Origin: Semisulcospira habei
Lineage: Eukaryota > Mollusca > Gastropoda > Semisulcospiridae
Direction: 5' to 3'
DNA: 64,000 nt
NCBI GenBank assembly: GCA_036245525.1
Contig: BTPG01000006.1
Coordinates: 70,109,101 to 70,173,100, forward strand
Positions 28,957 to 41,648 of this stretch are shown piece after piece. Positions within the stretch are counted from its first letter, which is position 1, and each line of letters opens with the position of its first letter. The notes beneath the pieces are model-generated. The model searched no databases and was not told where the DNA came from. It saw only the letters and a list, made by a program, of their open reading frames with translations. The translations under genes and the position numbers were made by a program.

Positions 28957-29113
28957 ACAATTTAAGTTCAAGGGTGGTGCCAGAACTACACTACTGATTA
29001 CAAGATAGATCAACCATTTTAGTTCAAGGGTGGTGCCAGAACAGCTTGGCGCCACAGCGCCAAGCAAGTCTGGCACCACCCTTGATCCATCATAGTCAAA
29101 TTTATTTCAAGCA
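28957..29113. repeat. Palindromic MITE, family H1, with partial duplication
   Basis: 'agttcaagggtggtgccagaa' occurs twice (28,971 and 29,021) before the full hairpin 'cagcttggcgcc acagcgccaag'. The left flank shares 'tcctgaggctgat' with 24,101 and, inverted, with 40,305-40,322. Confidence 0.75.
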
Positions 29114-30815
29114 ATAGTATATCCGGATGAAAAGGGTTAACCAGAATGTGTGTTATCAATGTTTGTGTTAACTGGACTCGACTGTAAATGCCCCTTCTCT
29201 GCACATGATTAACCCATTGCGTGTCTCTTCTCTACCTATCACACCCCTCCCATGATACATAAATGCAGACTCCCACATGGACACTCACACAAACACCATT
29301 AAAACAACAAACAAAATAAAAGTTGATAGTGATACAAATAAATGAAATAAAGAAAGAAGTTCTACATGTACATTGTTAAAGTTAAAATTAACCCAACCCC
29401 CAAGAAAAAAAAAAGACAACGAAGAAGAAATTCATATAATTTAACACACCCTTATGATCGACTTCTCCAAAGCCAGTGTACCACAGTGCTTCTTCGTGAT
29501 AGTATAACATCCACTGACACTACCACAAGGCTGTCCGTGTCTCATTTGATTTACTGATAAACTCCAATGTTCAGCGGTCATTAGGTCACACAGTGCATGT
29601 GCACTGAATTTAACTAAGGACTGTGAGTCAAGAGATTGTAACACATGTACTACAGTTACACATGGTGACAGCAATGCAGTAAAATTATAGGAGATTGGAA
29701 TACATCATGAAATGCAATGTATACCAATGACAACACATTATATTTTATCCTTAGCTGGATTACAAAATTATGACCTTTAGATTACATACACAGTATAGTA
29801 GTACACAACAGTCTCAATCATAGCATTAATTTTCATGCAGGTATAACCTGCATGAGGATTCATGCTATGAAAGAGACTGTTGTGAATTATTTTGTTACAA
29901 CTTATAAACACATTTTACCTGAGGACCGAAATCCCCCAAATTTAAAGTTGCCCTCTGAAGGACTGTATTACAGTTCTAGAGACAGATCGAGCATGATAGT
30001 TCAAGGGAGGTGCCAGAATAGCTTGGCGCCTATGGACGCCAAGCTATTCTGGCACCACCCTTGAACTATCATGTTCGATCCATGTCTTGCTGTGGTGAGG
30101 CCAGGCTGAATGAGTTAAGAAAATTGTCAAAATCATGTCCTGCTGAAATTTAATGTCTCGTTACTGTACATTAGAGTTATTGACGCAATCTTAGATAGCA
30201 AGTTTCACACACAAACTAACATTGGCTAACTCTCAAAAGGTGCCCCGGACGACCCTCTACTCAAGTAACAGACCATAACTACTTTACATGACCGATATCT
30301 AACAAAATCGTGTGTAATATATCGATGTTAAAATGTCTGATGAGAAAAATAAAAAAGGATGACGAACGACCCTTTTACTCTTTCTTGTGGCAGAATTGAG
30401 TGTAAAATGGCTGTGAAAAATGCGTTTTACTTGTGTAGGTCACTTCTCAGTACAACTGTCAGCATGCGACTCGCTTCTGATATCGAAAAGTGAGCGAGAA
30501 TGATAGAAAGAAATCACTCTTTAATACTATAACATCTGCCCGACTCTCTATGGGCATTTTATGCAGCTGCGGTGTATGCAAAGATCGTCTGTCACTTGTT
30601 ACATGAGGTGTCACAATTGACATGTGCACATTACCGGAACTGCTGCCTGGCTCAAAAGTGGGACTGGCACGAAACAAATGATTTAAAAAAGAAGAGAAAA
30701 AATTTGTCTCCGTGAAAACAGGTCATGTTGATTAATTTTGACCTGGTTTTGAGCGTGCCAAAGTTGTGGTGTAACAAACTTTACAAAGTTGTGGAAAACG
30801 CTGAAGCAGTGAAAA
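29114..30815. other. No gene seen; one H1 hairpin
   Basis: A pogo-like terminus fragment 'gtgttaactggactcgactg' lies at 29,162-29,183. Near 29,815-29,880 is a palindrome around 'catgcaggtataacctgcatg'. No exon was recognised. Confidence 0.5.
29980..30090. repeat. Palindromic MITE, family H1
   Basis: 'agacagatcgagcatgatag' ... 'gaatagcttggcgcc tatg gacgccaagctattc' ... 'ctatcatgttcgatcc'. Well conserved. Confidence 0.88.
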
Positions 30816-31746
30816 CAAGAAAGGCAAAGCCTACTATATATGTGTGACCTTTGTGACAATCAGTAAAGGGCTGGCGCCTGCACCAGCATAATCCATGTTT
30901 TCTCCAAATGTAAGCATTTTTCACACATCTGTTAATCCCCCCCCCCCCCCTCCACCCGTGACCCTTGTGATGACCCGACTAAGTTAGATAAGAATGCACA
31001 GGAAGGTCTTATCATCAGCTTGATTGAAAAATTTGCAAAATTGTTGCTAATACCTACAATTTTAATCTTCTTGTGACCCCTGACCTTTCCGAAGGGTCAC
31101 CCAAATCTGTATGCATTGATATGTCTTACCAGGCATCTCTGTACCAAATTTGGGTTTGAAGTTGTGAATAGTATTTGAGAAAAAACATCTTTTGTCAAAA
31201 TATGGATATTTTGGACCAATTTCCTGTGCTCTTGTGACCCTTTGACATTTCCGAGGGTTCAACCATATTAGTATGCATAGAAAGGTCTTTTCATCAGGTA
31301 TTATATCTGTAGCAAGTTTGGGTTTGAAATTGGAAATAGTACGAGACAACACATCTTTTGTCAAAATATGGGTATTTTGAACCTATTTCCTGAGCTCTTG
31401 TGACCGAAGATCTTTCTGAGGGATCAACCAAATTAGTATGCATAAAAAGGTCTAACCATCAGGTATCTTTGTATCAAGTTTGAGTTTGAAGTTTTCAATA
31501 GTATTGGAGAAAAAAATAAATGTCAAAATATAGCTATTTTTGACTTATTCCCTGATCCCCTGTGACCTTTGTGAGAGTCACTCAAATTGGTATGTTTAGA
31601 AAGGTCTTACCACAAAGTATCCTTGGGCCAAATTTGAAGACTGTGGCATGAATAGTTGCCGAGAAAATGCCAACGTTAAAAGTTTTTACAACAGACGTAC
31701 CACTGGCCCAGAACATACTCACTTTTGCTTCGCACATGAGCCAAAA
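30816..31746. repeat. Repeat family A, most complete copy, four ~165-bp monomers
   Basis: It starts 'gaaaggcaaagcc' and ends 'cttcgcacatgagcc'. Monomer starts ('cttgtgacc') fall at about 31,070, 31,233, 31,397 and 31,558. Each carries a TGACC(C/T)(T)TGACCT-like pair, 'agtatgcat', 'gggtttgaagtt' and 'caaaatat.g.tatttt'. Frames inside (for example 31,062-31,364, minus) are repeat-derived. Confidence 0.8.
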
Positions 31747-31766
31747 AAACAAAAAAAAAAAAAAAA

Positions 31767-33420
31767 AAAGAAAGGCAAAGCCCTTATGGCTCAGATGTAT
31801 GACTGATCTACATATGTGATCATGACAAGGGATGGCTTCGGCACCAGCAAAATCCATATATTTTCTCAAAATTTAATCAGTTTTGACACATCTGTCAAAT
31901 CCCCTTGAACCTCTCCTGTTCAGTTTCTATCTGAGTCTCTCTCTTATGATTTTTTCATTGATGTCATTTTTACTTTTTACTTTTTCCACGCTTTTGTACT
32001 TCCTTTCATTTTACGTCACCTCCTGTAGTTGCCACATTCCTTTTGCGAATGAAGATAAGTAGCGGCTAATCTCTGTTTGTCTATTTTGACAAAGGGTATT
32101 TACCCGAAATATTAATAAATTGTGTTGTACCTGTGTTTTCTTAGCGTGTTTCTTCTCCATTGGGTACTTCTTTGCATTTTACACGCTTGGCAGTCACCTT
32201 TTTGGTCTGGATTCCCTTAACCTTTGCAATGAGTCAACAAAATTAGTATATATCAAAGATAGGCCATGCTTGTATCACTGGTTTGATTCCGTCTTGTTTT
32301 CATACGTTTTGCGATTTAGGGGGGTAGGGTACCATTTCATCTGCTTTTAAGAAATGTTCAAGTGTATTGTCATTTTAATGTTACTAATTTGTCGGCAGGG
32401 ATCCATTGTACACATTTCTAAAGGTTTACTCATTCTAATCTGTAAAATTATTGCTTGAGAAAAATTATTGAGCAGACGTTATCTTGAAATGTCACCTTAT
32501 TAAAGTCAGTCTGACCCTGCTATATGATATGTCCACTTATATGAAGGTTTTTTTACTTTATTTGTTGCACTTGAAGTAGTGCTTTAGTTTTATGCAATTT
32601 GTGACCATGTGTGACAAGTTTAACATGGTCCAAGGAACAGAAACCTTTACTATGGCTTGTTTTGGCCTTAGAACAGGTGACACACTTTGCGCAAGCATAC
32701 CTCTTTTCAAACCAATGAACCTATATGGTTTGTTACCTTTATTTGAAAGTATTAAAGTTATTCTTTTGAAAAATCACTACAATTGGGTATTTGGTTCAAA
32801 TTTTTTTTGGACCAAAAATGTGTGTAAATGGGAAATGCTCAATTCAAAGACTGTGAAAGCTGTCATATATAGGAAGGTCTTATCATCATCAGCTACCTTT
32901 GTGCCAAATTTGATTGAAAAGTTTGCCAAACTGTTAATATTAATAATACAATTCTATCAAAACTTGGCACTCTACACACAACTGTCGATCTCTTGTGACC
33001 CTTGATCTTTCCGAGGGCTCATCCAAATTAGTATGCATAGATAGGTCAGATTACCATCAGATATCTCTGTGGCAAGTTTGGGTTTGAATGGTATTTGAGA
33101 AAAAACATCTTTTGTCAAAATATGGCTATTTTTGTACCTATTTCTTGAGCTCTTGTGACCCTTGACCTTTCTGAGGGATCAATCAAATTGGTATGCACAG
33201 AAAGGTCTTCCCATCTGGTACCTTTGTACCAAGTTTGGGTTTGAAGCTGTCAATAGTATTGGGAAAAAAAAAGCCAAAATATAGCTATTTTGTACCTATT
33301 CCCTGATACCCTGTGACCTTTGTGAGAGGCCTCTCAAATTGGTATGTTTAGAAAGGTCTTGTCACAAAGTATCCTTGGGCCAAGTTGTGGCTTGAATAGT
33401 CTGCTTTTGGTGACTCAAGC
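31767..33420. repeat. Second adjacent copy of repeat family A, interrupted
   Basis: Begins 'aaaggcaaagcccttatggc' at 31,769 and breaks off near 31,915. Monomers resume about 32,850 ('aaggtcttatcatcatcagc') and run to 33,420. The intervening 31,916-32,850 is unrelated DNA in which I recognise nothing. Confidence 0.65.
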
Positions 33421-34011
33421 ATGGGCTTATGGTATGAGCAGAAAAAAAAAGACATTTGACACATAATACCTAAAGGATTTTATGAATCCACAAGGTACAC
33501 TGGGATTATTTTGTGCAGTGCTGTAGAGTAGCGCCACACCTCCATGATCTTACAAATTTCCATTATAACTAAGCTACTCAACAAGGCAAGCTTGATTCTT
33601 AATCAATTTACTGTAATGAACAGTGCAGGATAAAGATTCACTATGAAAAGAACAGTGCCAGAATAGTTTGGGTCCTGAATCAGTGAATGGTCCATTAATC
33701 TTTCACTTTTTCAGGACTCTTAAAAAAGATCCTGACAAGTGTTCCTAACGAAATAGAATCACAGTGAACAGGGCTAACAGAGTATGATATTAGTGCTGCT
33801 TTCCAATGGTTAGTTAGCTGTCAGACTACACTCAGAGATACTGGACATGTTGAATATAATCGGCAGTGGTGTAAGGGATTGATTTGCATTACTATGGGTG
33901 ACAGTCTTCAGTCCTGTAGACTGATTCAGCTTGTTCTAAATTCCCAAAAGCTGAATTGTATGTTCTTGGTTCAGACAGAATGGCCCTTCAAGTTCAACCA
34001 GGCTGTTCCAT

Positions 34012-34084
34012 CCGCAAGAGGCATTAATTGCCATGAGTCCCTGCGTTTGCAGGGGCTCATGAGAATTCATGTCTCTTGCATGCC
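34012..34084. repeat. Palindromic repeat, family H3
   Basis: 'gcaagaggcattaattgcca' pairs with '..catgtctcttgc', and 'catgagtccctgc' with 'gcaggggctcatg'. Confidence 0.75.
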
Positions 34085-34139
34085 ATGAATCATGGGTCAT
34101 AGTTAGACCATGGACCGTTAAGTCATTTCATGTAATTTT

Positions 34140-34270
34140 TGAAGAATACATAAGTGTGAAAGTCCCTTTTGGGGTGTTTGGACCCCCCCCCCCCCCCACC
34201 CCCCTTCCCTGTTTGATTTTTTGTCGAGGTTCGACACGCACACGCTGCCCCTCCCCCCACCTTCCCTGTT
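34140..34270. repeat. Fragment related to the 45.4-kb TIR element
   Basis: 'aagtcccttttggggtgttt' followed by poly-C and 'cgacacgcacacgctgcccc' parallels 45,450-45,590 ('aagtccctttagggggtgttt', poly-C, 'acacgca'). Confidence 0.65.
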
Positions 34271-35790
34271 ATGAGGATGACTGCTCAAAAGAGGTTCACT
34301 GTAATATCCGGTAAATATTTTTTGGTAGGTCTCCTTTGGAAGGTGAAAGCAACTGATGACATGGTGGGACTGGTACATGTCAGCTTTGTGAAGCAGGATG
34401 GGGAGTTGTACACTTGGCCTTCTAGTCCAGATACTTCTTGGGAACCAGCAGCCTTAGTCAAGGGCCCACCAGTGAATCTGGTCACTGATGAAGCTCAACA
34501 CAAAGAAAACAATATTTTTTTGTGGTTAATGCCACCTTTGGTGACAATTGGCTGTTTTCACAGTTATCATGGTTTGCTGAAATTTATTTCACACTATCAT
34601 TGTAAGACATAACTATCATTGTAAGACATTCTTAACTTGAGATCCAGAGTTTACTTATGTACATTGTTACAACTTTTATACAAGGTACTTTCTCACTGCA
34701 TCTTGCGGTCTTCATCAGCCTACCGTTGGAACATGCAGTAAAACAAGCAACTTTTAACTGATAAAATAAAATTCAAAGCAAATTCAACTTGTGCCTTTTT
34801 TGTTCACGTGGTGGTGGTGCTACTGCTGTCATTTGTCACCAAGTTTTATGCTAGTACTGTGAGTAATGTTGTTTCCTGAATAACTTAATGCCCTTTGGAT
34901 GTTTGCTGACTTCATTTTCTGAGTTCCATCTTTATTTTTACACTGGGTTAGTAGACAGTCATAATCTGAATATCATGATGCTCCATTTGTCAAAGCGAAT
35001 CGTGGTCATGTGTCACAAGAGACACATTTTAACATGCTTTAAAACCTCAGTTTCTCATAAACCACTCATAATATTTTCAAAAACTCAACAGAACTGAGAA
35101 GCCAAATGGAAAACAAACTCAGAAAATGTCAGGGTGTTTTCAACCCATGTTTATTTTATGGTTGTCTGCATGGCACCTTTGAGAGCGATACGAGTCCTAT
35201 TCACTGAATTCCTCAACCATAAATCATCCATTATAATTTACTGTTGTACTTGTAGCACGATGTCATCAACTTATTTGTGACTAGTCTGGATCCGGACTAA
35301 CATTCTGTAATTATCTTAATGACAGTTTCACTCAAACTGATCGGGTATATGCATGTTTTACCTGGGCGGCGCTTGGACTCTACCCGTTGATGAATGAGAA
35401 TAATTACAGCGCTTTAGTTGCGGGTATGATGCACATTATTATTATGTCTTACCTGTCTATCACGGTGCTTCACGTCCTTACATGCAAAGTGCAGTCATTC
35501 ACAGGGTTGTCGCCAAGTCACGTCACCACTGTTTTCAATCAGGCGGCATTAGTCATGTTACGCCACTGAGCTATGGCGTGATACACTACGGCGATTCCGG
35601 ACAATCGAGCGTTTCCGATCTCTCCCGAACGACGGGAATTGGATCCACTTTGGCTCCGTTCAATTTTCAATTTTCAGAGCGGGCGATACTTTTTATTAGG
35701 ATCATTTCATTCAATGCATTTTAAATTATTGAAGTGTATATTACAGAAAACTGTAACAAAACTTGAGTCAGTCACCTTGGAAACCATCTA

Positions 35791-35881
35791 AATTGCGACG
35801 GTTTACGTACACTTCACGTTCCTTATTTTTGAATTACTAGTACTCGCGTGTAATCCTACTTGTGACGTACGTGTTGACAAC
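35791..35881 (+). promoter_or_regulatory. Putative BET1L promoter/5' UTR
   Basis: The DNA just upstream of the ATG contains TGACGTAC (about 35,863), close to a CREB/ATF site, and no TATA box in range. The transcription start is not visible. Confidence 0.35.
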
Positions 35882-38800
35882 ATGGCAGACTGGGGGAAGC
35901 CTAGAAATGGTAAGACCGAATTGGCCATGCTCTTTGCGTTATTTCACTGGTAACTATGCGGCCAGAGTGTAAATAAGCGTTTATATTGAAAAAAGGAAAT
36001 ATGTTTCGGTGTCGTGTTTGTGCGAAGTTTGATCAATGTTTTCGTTTTCTTTCCAACCACTGAATCGGACTGCAGACGACACTTTTTTTGTTTCCAGTCG
36101 TTTTACCTTTCACAGGGAGAAATTGGGAAATATCAATATTACGAAAAATATTGTATGTTTCTTTACTAGGTGTTACGACGGAGGAGATGCTGGACAGTGA
36201 GAACCAGCAGCGAGTGGAGGGATTGGCACACAAAGTGTCACGTCTGAGAGGTGTACGTGTACAGTTACACACACAAGCACACAAGGAAAGACTGCAAGGA
36301 AATAAGGGTTGGATGGGGGTGGGGGTAGAAAGACCCACGTATAAAGGTATAGCTTTCAATTCCTTTACAGTGTCCCAAAAAGCAAAACGTCTTGAGGGGG
36401 GGGGGGGGGCATTGTAGAGATCTAATAGTCATAGTTTAGTATCCTACAAATCAAAGCATTTTTTAATTTTCTTTCAAATTATTTTATTGTTTCTGTTAAA
36501 TTTCTTATCTTTCTTCCCATTATTTTGTGGTGTTGGTGGTGGGTGGTAGTGGTTGTGTCTGTTGACCAGCCACTAGATTCACACATTTTAACTCTTTCCC
36601 TAAGTAACATTTTCAGCAAGTCAGTTCCCTGCAGACGTAGCAGGAAAAAGGACGTGTGTTCCCTGGTGACATTCATTTTTGGGGTAGATTGAATTAATTT
36701 TCACAGTCTCACAAGTTAAACTATAGATAAATTGGGTATCATTGGAAAGAGCATTAAAAGTACTTTTCAAAACTGCACGTGTTTGTGCATCGGTTTAGTG
36801 GGAAGTTGAACCAGTTTGATTATTATGCAACAGAACAAACATGGCGGAGCAAAAAAAGAGAAACATGGTTTTGGTAGCAACAGTGTAAGCACATGCAATG
36901 AAAAACCCAGATTTACTCACCAACATGGCAGGAAAATGTATTCCACAAACAAAGAAATCACACAAGAGAACTGTCTCTTCTTGAATCACAATATTACGAG
37001 CTAAAAATCACTGTTGAAACCACGCTCATAAAGATCGAATAAGCTCATTGTCGGAGACGATCCACGGCACGTTGTCGGCTACTTTGGCCTTGTTCTGACA
37101 CCATCCGACAAGGGCATTCACTTCCAGATAACTTAGAAATGGTTGGTGAAACATAGTGGTTGCTTCCCTTAGACCGATAGTTGTGCGTCATGCGATTTTT
37201 GTACAAACACAACGCTAGAATACCAGTGACTCGTCTGTAGACGGCAACAAGCACAACGCTATAACGTAAGTGTTTCAATGGCTTAGGGTTTGTTTGGGCT
37301 AGCACTAAACCGGGAGCGATATATAGGGAAAGAGTTAAGATCCATAGGATTTTTTTAGATCTGAAAATTTATATCTTTGATGTATCATTTTCAGATTGCC
37401 CTTGAACTTGAGACAGACACTAAGGACTCAGATCGCTATGCTGGTGGGATGGTATGTTGTATTTTCTTTTCTGTTGGCTGTCAATGCAGGCACTTTTGGT
37501 CACGGGGGAATTCTTGTAGGAATTGCAGTCACTGAAAGCATAACTGACAGCCAAAGGGACAATATACTCTTCTTTTTGTTTGGTTGGTTTGTTTAATTTT
37601 TATTGTTGTCTAGAAATGAAATGATGAAGCTCCGTATGAATTTGACTTTAATTTACCATTACTGCGTGAACATGAATTTATTATAAGACACTCAAGTGTT
37701 GTAACTTTTAAAATTGTAACAAAATGAAGTGAAGCTCAGACTCAATATATCGCAGTTGATGGGGTCCTTAAAACGGGACTGCAATATATCCATCCACGAA
37801 ATACTGAGTTTGGCAAAGGGGGGTGTGGTCCATAAATTGGAAGGAAGGAACAAAAGGGTACCGCTACTAACATATATGCCATGTGGCGATTATGTGCCTA
37901 TCTAGTCTACCATGCAGAGAGGTTGACAGGTGTACTTCAAACCCACCCAGTATTGCCGATGGTGTCCTGAAGAGGTCGCCAAGACCGAAACAGCTGTCCA
38001 CACCGGCTAAATATCTGGACCTCCCTTGGGGGACCTAGATTTAAATTTGCATGCACTGAGTGGCTGGAACAGTGGGATATGTGATACGCCCCCCTTTGGG
38101 AGAGGGGGGGGGGGCTTCCATATGCATTGCTTCCAGTCATTTTCTTAGCGCACCCCCTCTTTCCTATCTTTTTTTGTGCTTTGGCCACAGTAGATCTATG
38201 ATCACTGGTCGATCGTGCACACTTCTCTCCCCTGACAGTGCTCTTACCTACTTTACTTTGTAACCTTCCTAAAATATTAGCACTGGCAGTCTCCCCTTTT
38301 CTTTTCATTTATTACTACAATATCGACTGCAACCCCTTCCCCCCTTTTGGTAGGTTCTCTTTTAGGGTGCATGGAGATTTAACTCTAGGTGGTGGCATGG
38401 AATGTATGCCCCTGCAGACGCCACAGTAAAATGTGGCTGTCATTGCAGGTAGGCAGAAATTCCTGCCTCCTCCAGTATTGCTGATGGTGTGCTGAAGAGG
38501 TCGCCAAGACCGAAACAGCTGTTGACACCGGCTAAATATCTGGACCCCCTTGGGGGGACCTAGATTTAAATTTCCATGCACTGAGTGGCTTGAACAGTGG
38601 GATATGTGAAACACACCCCTTCGGGGATGGGGGGGGGGGGGGGGGGGGCCTTCCATATGCATTGCTTCCAGTCACTTTCTTAGCGCGCACCCCCTCTTCC
38701 CTATCTCTTTTTTTGTGCTTTGGCTACAGTAGATCTATGATCACTGGTCGATCATGCACACTTCTCTCCCCTGACAGTGCTCTTACCTACTTTACTTTGA

Positions 38801-40923
38801 AACCTTCCTAAAATATTAGCACTGGCAGTCTTCCCCTTTTCTTTCCACCCAGTGTAATTAATGTTCCTTTCACTTCCAGGTCAAACACGTTCACAACAGT
38901 TTTCAAAACACTGCACCAATATCTTCCACCTAACTGAGACAAACCTAGACCTTCAGCATTTATTGTAGTCACAGGGCTCTTTGTGTATGTGTGTTCTTTA
39001 TGTGGAGGAAGTCCTTGAGGGTTCAGTGTCAATCTAGTCTTACCCACCATGCTAAGCATCTTAACCGCTGATCACCGCTGATGTGGAGTGTGACAACAGA
39101 CCTTCATTTCATGTCGATTCTGCGCTTACAAAAAAACTTACAGCCCTAAAAATGTGCATGCGTGGTCTTAATCTGGAGAAGGTCATTCGGAATGTAGTGT
39201 GTAGCGAAGTGTGTGTGCGATAAGGGGGAGGGGTGTCAGGAGGTGGGTTTGGGCTGGTGACAAAAATATATCGCGGTTCACTGGCGTCCATGGTCGGTCC
39301 AGTTTTTTTTCACAATCGAAGGTCCATCCCCGATATATCCAGGATCGCTGTGTTACGAAGCATATGTCAAGTTAGATCTGTGTTTCATGTTTTGATTTTT
39401 TTTTAATATGCTAATTAAAGCTTGCCGTTAATGGACAATTCTCCGTATTTGATGGACAAACTTTGTTAGGGACGGACAAAATGAAAGGCTATCCATGGAA
39501 GGACAAATCTTGAAAACAAAGGAGCGTGCAGTTACTTATCCTGGCTGTGTATCAAGTACGAGATGGATTTTTCATCTTGCTATCTAAGTATCTGTCCCAA
39601 TCATAGATAATTTAAAATACTAGTGGAAAGCCTGTAATTTACTTGATCATTTCTAGACCTCAAGGAGATGTTTAATATTCCCTTCAGATCCGTCCTGTGG
39701 ACAGGGTCTGTGAAACTGTAAATCATGTGACCTTGTTCAGCTGTTGCTTCATAACTCCCATGCACGGATTGGCCACAATCCTGCGGGTTTTCCCCATGGT
39801 GTTTTAAATATTTGTCACAGGTCACATGCATTTTACTAGGCCATAAGTAGTGCTGGTAAAGGAATGCCACACCCAATGAATGTTTTGCTGCTTTCTTGAC
39901 AACAACAAAATTATTAAAGCTGAACTGAAAGAAACTGAACTGATAATAATACACTTACTACTTTAGTACTTAGTCTGAAGAATTCTATTCAAAAGTAATG
40001 TTTGAAAAAAAGATCTTTGCATTGGCTTCCGGATCACCATGCATAATTAAATTTCCCCAACTACAGTGGAGTCTTGATAACAAGCACTCTCCTGGATGCC
40101 AAAAATCACTTCTTCTTAACCCTTCTAATCATGATACACCCATTGCTTGAAATACATTTTGACTGATAGTTCAAGAGTGGTGCCAAAAAAAAAATAGCTT
40201 GGTGCACGAGGCTTCAAGCTATTCTGACACCACCCTTGAACTAAAATGGTTGATCTATTTCCTAGTCTGTAATGCAGCCTTCTTAGGACAAGAAGCACAT
40301 TTTACAAAGTCAGCCTCAGGATGTAATGGGTTAACAGTAATTTGTACTTAGCAGTTTGTGAAGGGAAGAGGTCCCAGTAATTTGATGATCAAATAATACT
40401 TTAAAAATTAAACTATTCCTCTCTTCCTTGATTGTGTTTTGTTCAGTGCCAATACTGCGTTAGGACTCAATATATGCAATAAGTTTGCTAGAATAATTAC
40501 GTTTTTATGCGTTTTTCACTTGTACCCACATTGTTATGTCTTATTATATTTAAGTCTTTTAGTTTAAGAAACAACAGAGCGCATGGAACCTAAAGACAAT
40601 TTTCTGTTTTATTTATTTTAAAACAGACAATGAAGTTATCTTGAATCTTACCCCCACTTCCCCTTCCCCTCCCGTACCCCCCTGCCCTGATACATAATAG
40701 AGATCAGAGTGAATGATTCCTGAGTCATTTGAAGTTGAAATTTATTTTGCAGCTGTCAGACTTTGGCAGTGCAGAAGGACTGCTGACGGGAACCATGAAT
40801 CGACTGAACAACATGGTGAACTCAGGCCGCAACAATCGACGCTTGATGTGCTACATTATCATCTGCTTGGTCGGACTCTTCATTATTTTCTATTACTTAA
40901 TATCAAGGGTGACTGCTTCCTGA
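35882..40923 (+). CDS. BET1L: BET1-like Golgi Qc-SNARE (GS15), complete, four exons
   Basis: A v/t-SNARE for vesicle fusion within the Golgi and endosome-to-Golgi traffic, tail-anchored in the membrane. Exons: 35,882-35,909, 36,170-36,252, 37,395-37,451 and 40,753-40,923 (stop 40,921-40,923). Donors are GTAAG, GTACGT and GTATGT; acceptors are ACTAG, TTCAG and TGCAG. Spliced length is 339 nt, 112 residues (vertebrate BET1L about 111). The N-terminus MADWGKP is like vertebrate MADWARA. SNARE heptads span residues about 16-80 (EEMLDSENQQRVEGLAHKV ... LLTGTMNRLNNMV). RRLMCYIIICLVGLFIIFYY is the C-terminal anchor. At the zero layer, where BET1 and BET1L proteins I know carry Q, this protein has Ser (S49 in KDSDRY). 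Intron 3 (3.3 kb) holds tandem and palindromic repeats. Confidence 0.93.
37945..38840. repeat. Tandem duplication, about 527-bp period, in BET1L intron 3
   Basis: 'cagtattgc.gatggtgt.ct' begins at about 37,947 and again at about 38,474. Both copies run through 'gaagaggtcgccaagaccga', 'cttccatatgcattgcttcc' and 'atattagcactggcagtct'. The G-runs inside differ in length. Apparent frames on both strands are repeat-derived. Confidence 0.85.
38841..40752. other. Rest of BET1L intron 3; no gene seen
   Basis: A pogo-like end 'cagtggagtcttgataacaa' lies at about 40,064 and an H1 hairpin at 40,143-40,262. No coding content was recognised in the frames at 38,808-39,954. Confidence 0.5.
40143..40262. 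repeat. Palindromic MITE, family H1
   Basis: 'gatagttcaagagtggtgcc' with an A-run insertion, then 'aagctattctgacaccaccc' and 'ttgaactaaaatggttgatc'. Confidence 0.75.
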
Positions 40924-41135
40924 CTATATGAACAGTCTTCCAGTGCCATTCACCCAAACATAACATCATCGTTAAGAGACAAAAGGGAAGTGTTGTACCT
41001 TGAATCTTCAGAGCAAGGCGTAGGTTGGCTCTAACATCCTGCAATTACCAGGATATAATGTAGGCCCACTTTACACCTTGGTCAGAAAATTCAATACATG
41101 ACACTCAGTGCTAGTTGAATAACTTACATGTATTG

Positions 41136-41141
41136 AATAAA
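41136..41141 (+). terminator. Candidate polyadenylation signal of BET1L
   Basis: AATAAA lies 213 bp after the BET1L stop, in 'tattgaataaaagtgacc'. It is the first such hexamer downstream that I see. Confidence 0.5.
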
Positions 41142-41164
41142 AGTGACCACTGGTCCATCACAAG

Positions 41165-41325
41165 AACAAAAAAAAAAGTTAAATGTTAGCATCTTTTGTC
41201 CATCATAAAGGTGATTCAAAGATGGGGCACCGATAAAGGCCTGAACAAATTTTGACCCCAGATGGATTTGAACTTGCGACCTTTCAGAGGAGAGGGTGAA
41301 TGCTCTACCACCAAGCCACCCAGCA
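41165..41325 (-). mobile_element. tRNA-headed SINE S4
   Basis: On the minus strand GGTGGCTTGGTGGTAGAGC (41,302-41,320, A box) and GGTCGCAAGTTCAAATC (41,267-41,283, B box) form a tRNA-like Pol III promoter. A short body ends near an A/T-rich stretch. The cloverleaf is not intact, so a SINE rather than a tRNA gene. Confidence 0.65.
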
Positions 41326-41569
41326 TAGGAGCAGGTAAAAGTGTAGAGTGGAAAGCTAATGTGTCAATGGACCTGAAGCTCCAAGTCCATTGGTACTTTA
41401 CCTATCCACCTTTCATTATCCTTTCTAAAACATGTCAATATCTTCTGCAGGACAAACCATTACAGGACAAAGATTATAGGCCGACAAGAAGAGTAGTGAT
41501 GCTCATGCATCCAGTACTATTCATCTTTCATGGGAAAACACGCCTCAACAGTGGGGTGTTCACATAACT

Positions 41570-41648
41570 TTCAGTAGCGGTTTCTGTCACGATGATTCCT
41601 GTAGAAATCATCGCAACTAAAACTGCTACCGACACGCAAAGGGTTAAA
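41570..41648. repeat. Palindromic MITE, family H2
   Basis: 'ttcagtagcggtttctgtca', centre 'gattcctgtagaaatc', then 'actgctaccgacacgcaaag' and 'ggttaa'. Confidence 0.75.

Larger units (their letters stand above)
33421..35790. other. Intergenic region upstream of BET1L; no gene recognised
   Basis: Holds an H3 hairpin (34,012-34,084) and a fragment related to the 45-kb TIR element (34,140-34,270). The longest open frame (34,271-34,612, 113 aa) has no recognisable content. Confidence 0.5.

Noticed and set aside
31062..31364. 100-aa minus-strand frame
   Set aside because: Lies entirely in family A tandem monomers; the apparent internal repeats are those of the DNA.
34271..34612. 113-aa frame
   Set aside because: No splice context, no recognised domain, and neighbouring repeat-derived sequence.
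38060..38811. Paired frames with similar protein ends
   Set aside because: They come from the two units of a tandem intron duplication in BET1L.
41240..41325. tRNA gene on the minus strand
   Set aside because: A tRNA-like promoter without an intact cloverleaf; read as a SINE head.
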